DNA of 64,000 nucleotides from an uncultured Vicinamibacterales bacterium (GCA_958295905.1 OY282382.1:2876001-2940000); one strand, 5' to 3'; shown: positions 16,210 to 25,815, counted from the first letter of the stretch. Translations and numbers: made by a program. The notes: generated from the sequence alone by a model not told the origin.

Positions 16210-17271
16210 TACCGGTCCCGGCCGCTCGTCTCCGCCGCGCGTGAGCCGGCGAGGATGTTCGTCATCCCGTAGTTGCCCTCGTGGCAGGCGTACTCGAACA
16301 TCGGTCCCGCGCCGCGGGTCCACGGCGACGAGCCGGTCCACGGGCGGGTCCAGACGTTGGGATCGTTCACCGTGAACTCGTAGTCGAGCGTCCCCGGCCC
16401 CACCCGGGTGAACCGCTCCACGACCCGCAGGTCCGGGCTGAGATCCCAGTTGGTGCCGCCCTGCGGCCCCGGGCCGGACGCGAACAGGTAGGCCCGATCG
16501 CCGAAGTTGGCCGTCTCGACCACGAGCGTGCCGCCCTCCCAGCGCCCGAGCGAATGGCCGCCGAACTGGCCGATGCGCTCGTCGATGCGGGGACGGCCGT
16601 CGAGGTGGATGAAGCGCACGTCGTGGATGTGCTCCTGCACGATCGCGACGACGTTCGGCGTCTGCACGATGTGGTAGTTGTTGTTGTAGGCGGTGGGCAG
16701 CGACGGGACGCCGCGATACCAGATGCACCGGTCGCCGTAGTCGAACTGCGCATAGGAGTCGGCCGGCGCCAGCCCCTCCCGCACATCTTTCAACCGCTGC
16801 CGTTCCGCCGACGTGACGTACGCTCCCCTCCGCCTCGGGCGTCAGCGCGGGGAGACGCCCGTTCGGCGGGTCGATGACGAGCGACGTGCGCCGTGTCGGG
16901 ACGACGGTCGTCCCGCGGTCCAGCCAGAAGCTGTTGTAGGCGCCGACGTTGCCGCCCACCGGCAGCGGCTCGGTGCGGACGGCGCTGGGGGCGTTCGCGC
17001 GGGCGTTGGCCTCGACGACGCGCTGCTCGATGGCCGCCGCTTCCTCCTCGGTGAGGAACGCCTTGCCGGCCTGCGCCTCGGGACGCTCGAGCGGCGTCAC
17101 CGTGGAGCTGTTCCAGACGCCCCCGATGTCCGGGTCGCCCCAGGGCGTCCGCGGCGATTCCGGCGCATCGGACGACCCAGGCTGGGCCCACCCCGACGCC
17201 GGCGCCAGCGTGAGGGTCATGGCCAGCGCCAAGGCGCCGGTCCCGACGTGTCTGCGAACAGGGCGGATCAT
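16209..17271 (-). pseudogene. secreted acidobacterial family protein (paralogue A) with one frameshift
   Basis: Begins MIRPVRRHVGTGALALAMTL, a signal peptide, with AAGGAG upstream. It then shows the family words DPDIGGVWNSSTVTPLERP, FLTEEEAAAIEQR, NSFWLDRGT and RTSLVIDPPNGRLPAL. Near 16828, after EAE in a gggg run, the frame breaks. A one-base shift restores AYVTSAERQRLKDVREGL, YNNNYHIVQTPNVVAIV, GRWEGGTLVVETANF and FEYACHEGNYGMTNIL to a stop at 16209. Without the indel it would be a complete protein of about 350 residues like its three paralogues. Function unknown. Either recent decay or a base-calling error in the G run. Confidence 0.75.
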
Positions 17272-17366
17272 TTTCTCTGGCTCCTTCGCCCGGGAGCCCG
17301 TCGCGCTGCGGGCGGCCCGGGGAGATCACGAACGGCCGTACGGCGGCGCCGGCTCCCGACGCCGGG

Positions 17367-18368
17367 TCAGGGGCGCAGCTCGCGCCCCTCGCGCTCGAGG
17401 TTCCGCGCGCCCGCCAGGATGCCGTACAGCCCGATGTTGCCCTCGTGACAGGCGTACTCGAAGATCGGGCCGTCGGTACGCCGGAACGGCAGCATGACCG
17501 TATAGGGCGCGGTGTACGTCGACGGGTCGGTCAGGGTGTACTCGTAGGCGACGGTATCGGGATCGAGCCGGGTCAGTCGTTCGACCAGGTGCACGCCCGG
17601 GCCGGTCCGCCCGTTCCCCCAATCGCGGAACTGCGTCGTCTCGATGACCAGCGTCTCTCCCTCCCAGCGTCCGCGCGAGACCCCGCCGAGCTGCTCGAAC
17701 CCCGGCTTCCCGGCGTCGTCGAGCGGGATGATCCGCGCCTGGCGCGCCTGCTCGGTGAGAATCACGACGTGGTCGGCGGTCTGGAAGATCATCAAGTTGT
17801 TGTTGTACGCCCCGGGCCGGATCGGCGGGCCCGACTTGCCGAACATGATGCAGCGGTCGCCCAGGCTCCGGTTCTCGTAGGAATCGTACATGTGCTCACG
17901 CCGGTAGGCGGCCCGCTCCCGGCCGGCCTGCCGGGCCGTTTCGGTCTGCGGAGGGTACCGTCCGTCGGGCGGATCGATGATGAGTGACGTCCGCTTGTCC
18001 GAGGTCAGCTCGATGCCCCGCTCGTACCAGAACTCGTTGTAGGAGAGCACGCCCCCGTCGGCGCGCGACTGGTATCCCGCGTTGGGCGCCCCCGTCTCGG
18101 GGTCGAAGAGATCGCGGTTCTGACGCGTCCGCTCCGACGCCTCGAACGCCGCGGCCGCCTCGAGACTCAGCGTCTCCTGTCCCTCGAACCGGGCCGGCCG
18201 CTGCATCGGCGTCAACGTCCGGAAGGTGAAGACGCCGGAGATATGCGGTTGCCCGTCGGGGGTCCGCATCGGCATGCCGCCGCCGGCGGGCTGGGCCGGG
18301 ACCGGCGGGGCCGCGAACGTGAGCACGATCGCCGGAACGACGAGCGCCGCGAAGCCTGTCTTGCGCAT
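17367..18368 (-). CDS. secreted acidobacterial family protein (paralogue B)
   Basis: A 333-residue protein with signal peptide MRKTGFAALVVPAIVLTFAA and the ribosome binding site GGAGG. It carries the shared family layout: PHISGVFTFRTLTPMQRP, YNEFWYERG, KRTSLIIDPPDGRYPP, DSYENRSLGDRCIMFG, AYNNNLMIFQTADHVVIL, IIPLDDAGKP, SRGRWEGETLVIETTQFRDWG, LVERLTRLDPDTVAYEYTLTDPSTY and FEYACHEGNIGLYGILAGAR. Four paralogues occur in this window. I do not recognise a named domain. The conserved DRC...CHEG cysteines could form a disulfide, which is inference. It lies 96 bp before paralogue A, probably the same transcript. Confidence 0.85.
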   Translation of the reverse strand: MRKTGFAALVVPAIVLTFAAPPVPAQPAGGGMPMRTPDGQPHISGVFTFRTLTPMQRPARFEGQETLSLEAAAAFEASERTRQNRDLFDPETGAPNAGYQSRADGGVLSYNEFWYERGIELTSDKRTSLIIDPPDGRYPPQTETARQAGRERAAYRREHMYDSYENRSLGDRCIMFGKSGPPIRPGAYNNNLMIFQTADHVVILTEQARQARIIPLDDAGKPGFEQLGGVSRGRWEGETLVIETTQFRDWGNGRTGPGVHLVERLTRLDPDTVAYEYTLTDPSTYTAPYTVMLPFRRTDGPIFEYACHEGNIGLYGILAGARNLEREGRELRP

Positions 18369-18412
18369 CTGCCACCTCCGGTTCGAGAGGCCTGCTCGAC
18401 GAGATTCCGCTG

Positions 18413-18418
18413 ATTATA
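18413..18418 (-). promoter_or_regulatory. TATAAT -10 box upstream of paralogue B
   Basis: Reading leftward, TATAAT at 18418-18413 lies about 45 bases before the start codon of paralogue B, leaving a short leader that includes GGAGG. I see no good -35 hexamer at 17 bases. It probably serves the leftward pair of secreted genes. The rest of the spacer to 18759 holds no supported gene. Confidence 0.5.
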
Positions 18419-18759
18419 TCTGTCCGCGGTCTCATGACGGCCTGCTCGGCTCCGTCCCGAACGCGGCTCACACCTCGTCGAGCGTCGCGCGGAGGGCGGC
18501 CGCCATGGTGCCGACGAGCCGTTTCCCAGCCCGCCACTTCTTCCTGAAGGCGACGCCCCGGTGCGGTCAAATATCAGCGCTTGGCGCGGCGGCGGTTATG
18601 GCTCTTCGTCCGCGGGTCGACGGAGCGGTGGGCGACGCGGTGGCGCCGCCCGCCGCTGATGCGCGCGCCGTCCCGGCAACCCGCGGCAAGGGTCACCGAA
18701 AGACGGGCCTCCTGATACGATTGGCGGGCCGGGATTCGCCGATTGAGGGGTTGCGACAC

Positions 18760-19560
18760 ATGCAGAGACGGCTGTTCTTCGGTTTGCTGCCCGCGCTGGC
18801 GACGTCGCTCGCGGCCTGTGCGCCGGCCGCCGCCGGGGCGGAGGAGACGCGGACGGTCGCGGTGGTGACGTCGGGCGGTCTGGCCGCGGCCTATGATGCG
18901 CTCGCCCCGCGGTTTCAGGAGCAGACGGGGATCCGGCTGGTCACGGCGTACGGGGCGTCGACCGGCGGGGCTCCCGACTCGATTCCGGTCCGGCTGGAAC
19001 GGGGTGAACGCTTCGACGTCCTGATCATGTCGCAGGCCGGCCTGGAGGCGCTGACCGCCGCGGGGCTGGTGCGGGCGGACACGCGGGTGGACCTGGCCAC
19101 CTCGTCGATCGGGATGGCGGTGCGCGAAGGAGCGCCCCTGCCGGACATCAGCACGCCCGACGCGTTCGTGGAGACGTTGCTGGCCGCCGAGTCCATCGGG
19201 TACTCGGCGAGCGTGAGCGGGACGTACGTGTCGTCGGAGCTGTTTCCCGGGCTCGGCCTCGCCGAAGAGCTCGCGCCGAAGAGCCGGCGCATCGTCAGCG
19301 AACGCGTAGCGGCGGTGGTCGCGCGGGGCGAGGTCGGGATCGGCTTTCAGCAGGTCAGCGAGATACTCTCGATCGAGGGGGCCGCCTATGCCGGCCCCAT
19401 TCCCGACGAGTATCAGCGGGTGACGACGTTCTCGGCCGCGATCGCGGCCGATGCCGAGAATGACGCCGGCGCTCAGAGGCTGTTGGACTTCCTGGCGTCC
19501 GCCGAGGCGGCCGGGACGATTCGCGGGACGGGTCTGGAGCCGACGTCGGGCGTGAACTGA
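18760..19560 (+). CDS. ModA-like periplasmic substrate-binding protein
   Basis: A 266-residue exported protein: MQRRLFFGLLPALATSLAAC gives a lipoprotein-like signal (LAAC). The mature domain has the type II binding-protein layout of ModA/extracellular solute-binding proteins: TVAVVTSGGLAAAYDALAPRFQEQTG, AYGASTGGAPDSIPVRLERGE, RFDVLIMSQAGLEAL, IGMAVREGAP, and VARGEVGIGFQQVSEI. The ligand could be molybdate or another oxyanion; no permease or ATPase accompanies it, so the role is open. I start at the ATG at 18760, since the longer frame upstream has no signal sequence. Its 3' end is duplicated downstream. Confidence 0.75.
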   Translation: MQRRLFFGLLPALATSLAACAPAAAGAEETRTVAVVTSGGLAAAYDALAPRFQEQTGIRLVTAYGASTGGAPDSIPVRLERGERFDVLIMSQAGLEALTAAGLVRADTRVDLATSSIGMAVREGAPLPDISTPDAFVETLLAAESIGYSASVSGTYVSSELFPGLGLAEELAPKSRRIVSERVAAVVARGEVGIGFQQVSEILSIEGAAYAGPIPDEYQRVTTFSAAIAADAENDAGAQRLLDFLASAEAAGTIRGTGLEPTSGVN

Positions 19561-19740
19561 GCGGCCGGAAGCGCCGGCGGAATCCGGGCCGGCGACGACT
19601 GTCCGCGGGAGGGTGATCATGGTCGACGGCGTCTTGCGGTGTTCTTCTCGGCGCTGGTCCTGCCGATGTCGGGCGTGAACTGAGCGGCCGGAAGCGCCGG
19701 CGGAATCCGGGCCGGCGACGACTGTCCGCGGGGGGTGATC
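19546..19740 (+). repeat. tandem duplication spanning the binding-protein end and the next gene start, period 124 bp
   Basis: The run tcgggcgtgaactgagcggc ... gcgacgactgtccgcggg ... gtgatcatggt ... cgtcttgcggtgttcttctc begins at 19546 and again at 19670. The first copy therefore contains a second, defective start of the D-aminoacylase gene (a T is missing after atggt), and the second copy contains a stray stop of the binding-protein gene. Confidence 0.85.
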
Positions 19741-21336
19741 ATGGTTCGACGGCGTCTTGCGGTGTTCTTCTCGGCGCTGATCCTGCTGGCCGCGCCCGCG
19801 CCGGGGCAGGAGGCGGAGCGATTCGATCTGATCGTGCGCGGCGGCCGGGTCGTCGACGGGACGGGGAATCCCTGGATTCGCGCCGACGTCGGGGTGCGCG
19901 GAGACCGTATCGCGCAGGTCGGCGATCTGGCCGGGGCGGCGGCGGACCGGGTCGTCGACGCGGCGGGGCTCGTGGTGGCCCCCGGCTTCATCGATCCGCA
20001 CACCCACGCGGTGCGCGGCATCTTCGACGTTCCGACCGCCGACAACTACCTGCTGCAGGGGGTCACCACCCTGACCGAGGGCAACGACGGCGGCTCGCCG
20101 TGGCCCATCGGTCCGCACCTGGACGAGATCGCCGCCGCCGGCATCAGCCCGAACTGGGCGGTCTTCGCCGGTCAGGGCACGATTCGCCGCGAGGTGTTGG
20201 GGAGCGACGACCGCGGGCCGACGCGCGGCGAGCTCGACCGGATGCGCGCGCTCGTCGGCGAGGCCATGGAAGCGGGGGCCCTCGGGCTCTCGACGGGGCT
20301 GTTCTACGTGCCGGGGAGCTTCACGCCGACCGAGGAGGTCATCGCGCTCTCCGAGGTGGCGGCTGCGTACGGCGGCATCTACATCTCGCACATGCGCGAC
20401 GAAGCCCAGGGGCTGCTCGACTCGGTGCGCGAGACGATCCGGATCGGCGAAGAGGCGGGGATTCCGGTGCAGATGACCCACCACAAGGCGATCGGCCGCG
20501 ACATGTGGGGGCGAAGCGTGGAGAGCCTCGCCCTGGTCGACGCGGCGCGGGCGCGCGGCGTCGACATCACGATCGACCAATACCCCTATACCGCATCCCA
20601 GACCTCGATCACCGCGGTGGTCCCGCAGTGGGCTCAGGCCGGCGGCACGAGCGCGCTTCTCGCGCGTCTCGCGGATCCCGAGATTCGCCGGCGCGTCCGC
20701 GGGGAGATCGTCTACCGCATCGAGCACGACCGCGGCGGCGGCGACCCCGCGAACATCGTCATCGGACTCTGCGATTGGGACCGGTCGCTGGAGGGCAGGA
20801 GCCTCGCGGACATTCTCGCGGACCGCGGGGACGAGGTGACGGTGGCGGCCGCCGCCGACCTCGTGATGGAGATCATCGAGCGCGGCGGCGCGCGCGCCGT
20901 CTACCACGCGATGGACGAGGCGGACATCGAGCGCATCATGCGGCATCCGGCCACCGCCGTCGGTTCGGACGGCGGGGTGTCGGTCTTCGGCGAGAGCGTA
21001 CCCCACCCGCGCGAGTACGGCACGTTCGCGCGCGTCCTCGGCCGCTACGTACGGGAACGGGGGGTGCTGACCCTCGAAGAGGCGGTACGCAAGATGAGCG
21101 GCGCGACCGCGCAGCGGATCGGCCTGCGCGACCGCGGGCTGGTCCGCGAGGGGTTCTTCGCCGACGTCGCCGTCTTCGACCCGGCCCGCGTCGTGGATCG
21201 CGCCACGTTCGCAGAGCCGCACCAGTATGCCGAGGGGGTCGAGTACGTCCTGGTGAACGGGACCCTCGTCGTCGACGGCGGCGAGCACACCGGGGCGCGT
21301 CCGGGGCGCGTGCTCTACGGCCCGGGCCGGCGCTGA
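19741..21336 (+). CDS. N-acyl-D-amino-acid deacylase (D-aminoacylase), exported
   Basis: A 531-residue amidohydrolase that frees D-amino acids from N-acyl forms. MVRRRLAVFFSALILLAAPAPG is a signal peptide. The metal site is visible as GFIDPHTHAVRGIF, ISHMRDEAQGLLD, VQMTHHKAIGR and AVGSDGGVSVFG; the D-aminoacylase hallmark DQYPYTASQTSI lies between them, and RKMSGATAQRIGLRDRGLVREGFFADV closes the protein. The ATG at 19741 follows GGGGTGATC with a purine-rich site. Together with the downstream asparaginase it suggests periplasmic breakdown of peptide or peptidoglycan-derived amino acids. Its 3' end is partly duplicated. Confidence 0.9.
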   Translation: MVRRRLAVFFSALILLAAPAPGQEAERFDLIVRGGRVVDGTGNPWIRADVGVRGDRIAQVGDLAGAAADRVVDAAGLVVAPGFIDPHTHAVRGIFDVPTADNYLLQGVTTLTEGNDGGSPWPIGPHLDEIAAAGISPNWAVFAGQGTIRREVLGSDDRGPTRGELDRMRALVGEAMEAGALGLSTGLFYVPGSFTPTEEVIALSEVAAAYGGIYISHMRDEAQGLLDSVRETIRIGEEAGIPVQMTHHKAIGRDMWGRSVESLALVDAARARGVDITIDQYPYTASQTSITAVVPQWAQAGGTSALLARLADPEIRRRVRGEIVYRIEHDRGGGDPANIVIGLCDWDRSLEGRSLADILADRGDEVTVAAAADLVMEIIERGGARAVYHAMDEADIERIMRHPATAVGSDGGVSVFGESVPHPREYGTFARVLGRYVRERGVLTLEEAVRKMSGATAQRIGLRDRGLVREGFFADVAVFDPARVVDRATFAEPHQYAEGVEYVLVNGTLVVDGGEHTGARPGRVLYGPGRR

Positions 21337-21428
21337 CGCCGCCTCTGAACGGGACCTCGTCGTCGACGGCGGCGAGCACACCGGGGCGCGTCCGGGGCGC
21401 GTGCTCTACGGCCCGGGCCGGCGCCGAC
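21255..21428 (+). repeat. tandem duplication of the D-aminoacylase tail, period 92 bp
   Basis: gaacgggaccctcgtcgtcg to gctctacggcccgggccggc occurs at 21255 within the gene and at 21347 after its stop. The second copy has lost one C (gggacctcg), so it cannot extend the frame. It lies in the spacer before the asparaginase. Confidence 0.85.
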
Positions 21429-21650
21429 GTTGCGTCCCATCGCCGCCGGTGCCGGGCGGGCGGTCCGCGCCGGTGGCGGGTCATGCCGTCGATCTTGCCT
21501 TCGGGCGGCCCGGCCATCAAGATGTCACGATGACACGCGACACGCCACGTCCCGCGGATACGCGCGGTGTCCTCGGTCTCTCGGGAGCGCGCCGACGAGA
21601 TCGACCCGTGCACCCCACCGCGGCTCCGGCTCACGCCTGCCGGGGTCGGG

Positions 21651-21758
21651 GGCTCATGCCTGTCGTTGCCGCCGTGGCCGCGCTGTTCCGAGGCGGCGGG
21701 TCGGGTGGGGCACGCGCGGCGTGGCTCATGCCTGCCGTTGCCGCCGTGGCCGCGCTCT
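21651..21758 (+). repeat. 72-bp tandem duplication at the asparaginase start
   Basis: ggctcatgcctgtcgttgcc gccgtggccgcgctgt at 21651 recurs at 21723 as ggctcatgcctgccgttgcc. The period of 72 is a multiple of three, so both ATGs (21656 and 21728) are in the asparaginase frame and the choice of start is ambiguous. Confidence 0.8.
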
Positions 21759-22807
21759 GGGCCTCCTGGCCGGCCGCACCGGCGTTCGCCCAGGAGGCGC
21801 CCGTGGCGCCGCCGGTGGTCTGGGTGCTCGCGACCGGGGGCACCATCTCGGGCGGCGGCCCGTCGTCGACCAGCCTGACGGAGTACCGCGCGGGCGCGTT
21901 CTCGGGCGAGGAGCTCGTCGCGGCGGTGCCGGACCTTGCCCGGCACGCCACCATCCGGGTCGAGCAGGTCGCCAATGTCGGCAGCCCCAACATCACCTTC
22001 GACGACTGGCTGACCCTGGCCCGCCGCATAGACGAGATCTTCCGCGGCGACCCCGAGGCGGCCGGGGTCGTCATCACCCACGGCACCAACACCCTCGAGG
22101 AGACCGCCTACTTCCTCAACCTGACGGTCCGGCACGATCGGCCGGTGGTCCTCGTCGGCGCCCAGCGGCCGGCCACCGCGATCAGCGCCGACGGCCCCCT
22201 CAACCTGCTGAACGCGGTACGGACCGCGGCGGCTCCCGAGGCGCGGGGCAAGGGGGTGCTGGTGGTGATGAACGACGAGATCAACGCGGCCCGCGACGTC
22301 ACCAAGACCAGCACCTACCGGGTCGAGACGTTCCGCTCGCGCGACCTCGGGTTCCTCGGCTACGTCGACGGCGACCGCGTCAGCTTCTACCGCGCGCCGA
22401 CGAAGCGGCACACCGCCGGTTCGGAGTTCGATCTGACCGGGGTCACCGAGTTCCCGGCCGTCGACGTCGTCTACTCGTACGTCGAGCCGAATCCCGTGTT
22501 GATAGAGACCCTGATAGCGGAGGGGGTCGACGGCATCGTGCTCGCGGGCACCGGCGCGGGGCTCGTCTCGCGCGTCGAACGCGCCGCCCTCGAGCGCGCG
22601 GCGGCTCTGCCGGCGACCGGCCGCCCGGTGATCGTCCGGTCGAACCGGACCGGGAGCGGCCGCGTGGTTCCGCTCCCCGCCTACGACGAGCAGGGCATGA
22701 TCGCGGGCGACACCCTCAACCCCCAGAAGGCGCGCATCCTGCTGATGCTCGCCCTCGCGAAGACCCGCGACCTCGACGACATCCGCCGGATCTTCCGGGA
22801 GTACTGA
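21728..22807 (+). CDS. ansB: type II L-asparaginase, exported
   Basis: About 359 residues from ATG 21728. It hydrolyses asparagine to aspartate and ammonia. The first catalytic threonine is in VLATGGTISGG and the second in VITHGTNTLEETAYFLNLTV. Other family words are ADGPLNLLNAV, KGVLVVMNDEINAARDVTK and GIVLAGTGAGLVS. The hydrophobic stretch AVAALWASWPAAPAFAQE looks like the end of a signal peptide. Starting at 21728 leaves it without a basic head, while 21656 or 21530 would add one, so the true start is uncertain because of the 72-bp duplication. It follows the D-aminoacylase, probably in one catabolic transcript. Confidence 0.88.
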   Translation: MPAVAAVAALWASWPAAPAFAQEAPVAPPVVWVLATGGTISGGGPSSTSLTEYRAGAFSGEELVAAVPDLARHATIRVEQVANVGSPNITFDDWLTLARRIDEIFRGDPEAAGVVITHGTNTLEETAYFLNLTVRHDRPVVLVGAQRPATAISADGPLNLLNAVRTAAAPEARGKGVLVVMNDEINAARDVTKTSTYRVETFRSRDLGFLGYVDGDRVSFYRAPTKRHTAGSEFDLTGVTEFPAVDVVYSYVEPNPVLIETLIAEGVDGIVLAGTGAGLVSRVERAALERAAALPATGRPVIVRSNRTGSGRVVPLPAYDEQGMIAGDTLNPQKARILLMLALAKTRDLDDIRRIFREY

Positions 22808-23239
22808 TACGGTGGAGCCCCCGGCGGAACCCCGCGCCGCCCGGAGACCGGCGATGCATCCCGCCTGGCTGCGTTGGTCGTCGGTTGCCTATCAGTCCGT
22901 GGCAGAAGTTGCGCTGCATCCAGTCGGGGCCGTATTCGGCCCAAAACGTGTCGTGCAACGGTCAAGAATCGCCGAAATCTGACCGATCCGGAGCCGTTTC
23001 CGCGCCACCGCCGGCCAGTTTCGGCGCGCCGCGAGTTTTGCCACGGGCTGCTATGCCTGGTAGGCGCCCTCCTCACGTCCGGTCAGGCACGGGTGTTTGC
23101 CCGTTAAGAAGGCTTGAGACGGTGTAACATTTCAAGTGTCGCATCGGCGGCGGCCGATGCTCTTGCGAATACTTGCTCCTTGGCTTCGTCAACCGGTGAC
23201 GGGCGGGGAAGTTCCTCCGATCCGGCGGGGTATCACCTG
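22808..23239. other. gene-free spacer with a short conserved hairpin motif
   Basis: No gene is supported in these 430 bp. At 23081-23108, ggtcaggcacgggtgtttgc ccgttaag resembles 45977-46003 (ggtcaggcacggtgttgtgc cagttaa). Both can form a small GGCAC/GTGCC-type stem. The stretch after 23100 is AT-richer (cttgagacggtgtaacattt) and probably carries the promoter of the P450 operon. Confidence 0.4.
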
Positions 23240-24598
23240 ATGCAGGCTGCCCGATCGCATGCGCCGCCCAGCGCGCCTGGTTTGCCCTTGGTCGGGGATG
23301 CATTCGCCATGGCAGGCGACGTCGGGGCGTTCTTTACCCGGCAGTACCAGCGGCTCGGTCCGGTCTTCCGCGTCCGCGCGCTCCACCGCAGGTTCACGGT
23401 GCTTGCGGGACCCGAGGCCAACCTGTTCGTCACGCGTCAGGGCGGCAAGCACCTCCGCTCGCGCGAGTTCTGGATGGATTTCGACAAGGAGCTGGGTGCG
23501 GCGCGCTCGACGGTGAGCATGGACGGGGCCGAGCACGCCCGGATGCGCAAGGCGCAGCAGCCAGGCTACTCGCGCTCGTTCATCCACGAGCACCTGAACG
23601 ACGTCGTTGCCATCACGAGGCGTGAGGTTGCCGAGTGGCCCCTCGACGAGCCCATCCCCGGCCTGTACGCGTTGCAGCGCATCATCACGGACCAGCTCGG
23701 CACCATCGCCGCCGGCGTGTCGCCCCGCGACTACCTGGACGACATGATCGTCTTCGTGCGCACGCTCCTCGCGGCGCGGGTCACGCGCCAGCGGCCGGCC
23801 GTGCTGACGCGGACCCCGCGCTTCCGGCGCGCCCGTCGGCGGGTCGAGGAACTCTACTCGACGGTGCTGGCGGCCCACGACCCGGACCGTCGGTCCGGCG
23901 CCGAGCCTGACCTCGTCGACGACCTGATGGCGCTCCACCAGGTCGACCCGCAGTTCCTGCCTGAGACCGACCTGATGCCGGCGGTGCTGGGGCCGTTCAT
24001 CGCCGGGCTCGACACGGTGGGGAGCACGTGCGCGTTCATGCTCTACGCGCTGCTGAAGCACCCCGACCTGCTCGACCGGATGACCGCCGAGGCGGATGCG
24101 GGCTTCGCGCACGGCACGCTGACCGCGGAGGCCGTGCGCCGTCTCGACGTCACGCACCGGGTCGCGCTCGAGACGCTGCGGATGTATCCGATCGCGCCGG
24201 CCATCACGCGCACCGTGTCGAACACGTTCGAGTTCGCCGGCTACACCATCCCGGCCGGAGAGAAGGTCATTGTGGCGACCACGGTGACACACCATCTGCC
24301 GCAGTGCTTTCCCGAGCCGGAGCGCTTCGATATCGAGCGCTACACCGCCGAGCGGCGGGAGCACCGTCAGCCCGGCGTGTTCGTCCCGTTCGGCGTCGGC
24401 TCGCATGTCTGCCTCGGGGCCGGATTCGCCGAGGTGGCCATCGCCGCGACGATGGCGACCATCGTCCGCGAAGTCGAGCTGGCCCTCGACCCTCCCGACT
24501 ACATCCTGAAGATCAGTCCGGTCCCCACACCCAGCCCCGACAACCGCTTCCGGTTCCGCGTGGCGCGCCGGCGCCGGTGGGCTGCGGAAGCGACATGA
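23240..24598 (+). CDS. cytochrome P450
   Basis: A 452-residue soluble P450 monooxygenase. The heme-binding loop FGVGSHVCLGAG puts the thiolate cysteine at about residue 391. The K-helix E-x-x-R is in ALETLRMYP, the I-helix oxygen groove is FIAGLDTVGST, and the PERF-type meander is FPEPERFDIERY. The N terminus PPSAPGLPLVGDAFAMAGD is proline-rich without a membrane anchor. I use the ATG at 23240; a longer upstream frame lacks family similarity. The substrate is unknown. It overlaps the following kinase-like gene by four bases (ATGA), so the two act together. Confidence 0.9.
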   Translation: MQAARSHAPPSAPGLPLVGDAFAMAGDVGAFFTRQYQRLGPVFRVRALHRRFTVLAGPEANLFVTRQGGKHLRSREFWMDFDKELGAARSTVSMDGAEHARMRKAQQPGYSRSFIHEHLNDVVAITRREVAEWPLDEPIPGLYALQRIITDQLGTIAAGVSPRDYLDDMIVFVRTLLAARVTRQRPAVLTRTPRFRRARRRVEELYSTVLAAHDPDRRSGAEPDLVDDLMALHQVDPQFLPETDLMPAVLGPFIAGLDTVGSTCAFMLYALLKHPDLLDRMTAEADAGFAHGTLTAEAVRRLDVTHRVALETLRMYPIAPAITRTVSNTFEFAGYTIPAGEKVIVATTVTHHLPQCFPEPERFDIERYTAERREHRQPGVFVPFGVGSHVCLGAGFAEVAIAATMATIVREVELALDPPDYILKISPVPTPSPDNRFRFRVARRRRWAAEAT

Positions 24599-25815
24599 CG
24601 AGCCGCCCGGCCCTCTGCGACGACCCGGCCGCGATTGACGCGGACTGGATGCAGCGGGCGCTGGCCGCGGGCGGCGCATCCGATGCGCCGGTGATAAAGG
24701 ACGTCGTCGTCGAGGACCTCGGGTCAGCCACCAACGCCTTCGGAAGGCTCCTGCGCTGTCACCTGACGACCGACGGCGGCTTCGCCGCGGCTCCCGCCAC
24801 CGTCATCGTCAAGCTGCCGACCGCGGACCGGAGGGCGTTCCGGTTCGCGAAGTGGCTGTCGATGCATGAGCGCGAATACTTGTACTACCGCCGCGTTGCG
24901 CGGCATGCGCGCATCCGATCCCCGGCCCTCCTGTACGGCGATTTCGACGAAGATACGCACCGGTTCGTCCTGGTGCTTGAAGATCTGCGCGATCTGGAGG
25001 TGCCGTTCCAGGCCGCGGGCGTCGAGGCCGGGCGGGCGAGGCTCGCGGTGCGGGAGATCGCCAAACTGCACGGGCAGTTCTGGGGCGCGGTCGATCACCC
25101 GGCCCTGTCCGGTTGCCGCGACGTCCTCGGCCCGAGGTTCCGGCGCTTCATGCAGATTGCCTATCTGCTCTGCCTTCCGGTCGTTCTCGAGCGCTTCGAC
25201 GGCTCCTTTTCCCGGGAGACCCGCCGGCTGGTCGAGGCTCTGGGGCCGAGGATCACCGCGCACTTCGCGGCGGTCGCGGCCGGGCCCAGGACCTTCGTCC
25301 ACGGCGACTACCGGGGGGAGAACATGTTCTTCGGCCCCGAAGTCGGCGTCGGCGCTTCGGCCGGCGACGGCGCTGCCGCCGGGGCGGACTTCGCAGTGGT
25401 GGATTGGCAGGGCTGCGGGCTGGGCGCCGGCCTCTACGACGTGGCGTACTTCCTCGGGGCCAACATCCTCCCCGGCGACCGCCGCCGCATCGAGCGCGCG
25501 GCGCTCGGTGAGTACCACGACATCGTGTGCCGCCTGGGCGCCAGGGACTTCACGTTCGACGACTGCTGGCGCAGCTATCGCCAGAACATGCTGGGTGTTC
25601 TCATGCCCTGCATCCTGGCCTGCGGCGGGCTCGACCTCGGCGACCAGCGGCTCCACGATCTGGTGAAGTCGGGGCTGGAGCGCACGCTGGCCGCGATCGA
25701 GGACCTGGACGTGGCGGAGTTCCTGCCGCGCGGCCGGTTGCTGAGCGCCGGGAATGCGCTTTCGATCCTGTCGCGGGGGGTGCGCAAGGCCTACCGGCTC
25801 TCGCGCCGCCGGTAA
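24595..25815 (+). CDS. CHK/ecdysteroid kinase-like or aminoglycoside phosphotransferase-fold protein
   Basis: A 406-residue protein kinase-like small-molecule kinase. Visible motifs are [15 protein letters not shown] (ATP lysine), [14 protein letters not shown] (hinge), the catalytic loop [13 protein letters not shown] and the metal motif [11 protein letters not shown] followed by [12 protein letters not shown]. The arrangement fits the EcKinase/CHK-like or oxidoreductase-associated branch of the APH fold. A phosphorylated substrate cannot be named. Translational coupling to the P450 suggests that a hydroxylated product is phosphorylated or that both handle one lipid or terpenoid; that is inference. 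Confidence 0.8.
   Translation: MTSRPALCDDPAAIDADWMQRALAAGGASDAPVIKDVVVEDLGSATNAFGRLLRCHLTTDGGFAAAPATVIVKLPTADRRAFRFAKWLSMHEREYLYYRRVARHARIRSPALLYGDFDEDTHRFVLVLEDLRDLEVPFQAAGVEAGRARLAVREIAKLHGQFWGAVDHPALSGCRDVLGPRFRRFMQIAYLLCLPVVLERFDGSFSRETRRLVEALGPRITAHFAAVAAGPRTFVHGDYRGENMFFGPEVGVGASAGDGAAAGADFAVVDWQGCGLGAGLYDVAYFLGANILPGDRRRIERAALGEYHDIVCRLGARDFTFDDCWRSYRQNMLGVLMPCILACGGLDLGDQRLHDLVKSGLERTLAAIEDLDVAEFLPRGRLLSAGNALSILSRGVRKAYRLSRRR

Noticed and set aside
15436-17271. One 611-codon fusion protein of paralogue A and the MetA-like transporter
   Set aside because: The middle of that frame is a shifted, meaningless reading. The true organisation is a frameshifted paralogue followed by a separate gene starting at GTG 16209.
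18478-18560. Short leftward frame ending LVGTMAAALRATLDEV near 18480
   Set aside because: It looks protein-like for about 26 residues but has no start, no family match and no context, so it was not called.
18574-21381. 935-codon open frame on the minus strand opposite the binding protein and D-aminoacylase
   Set aside because: It is antisense to two genes with clear family motifs and has Arg/His/Asp-rich composition typical of shadow frames.
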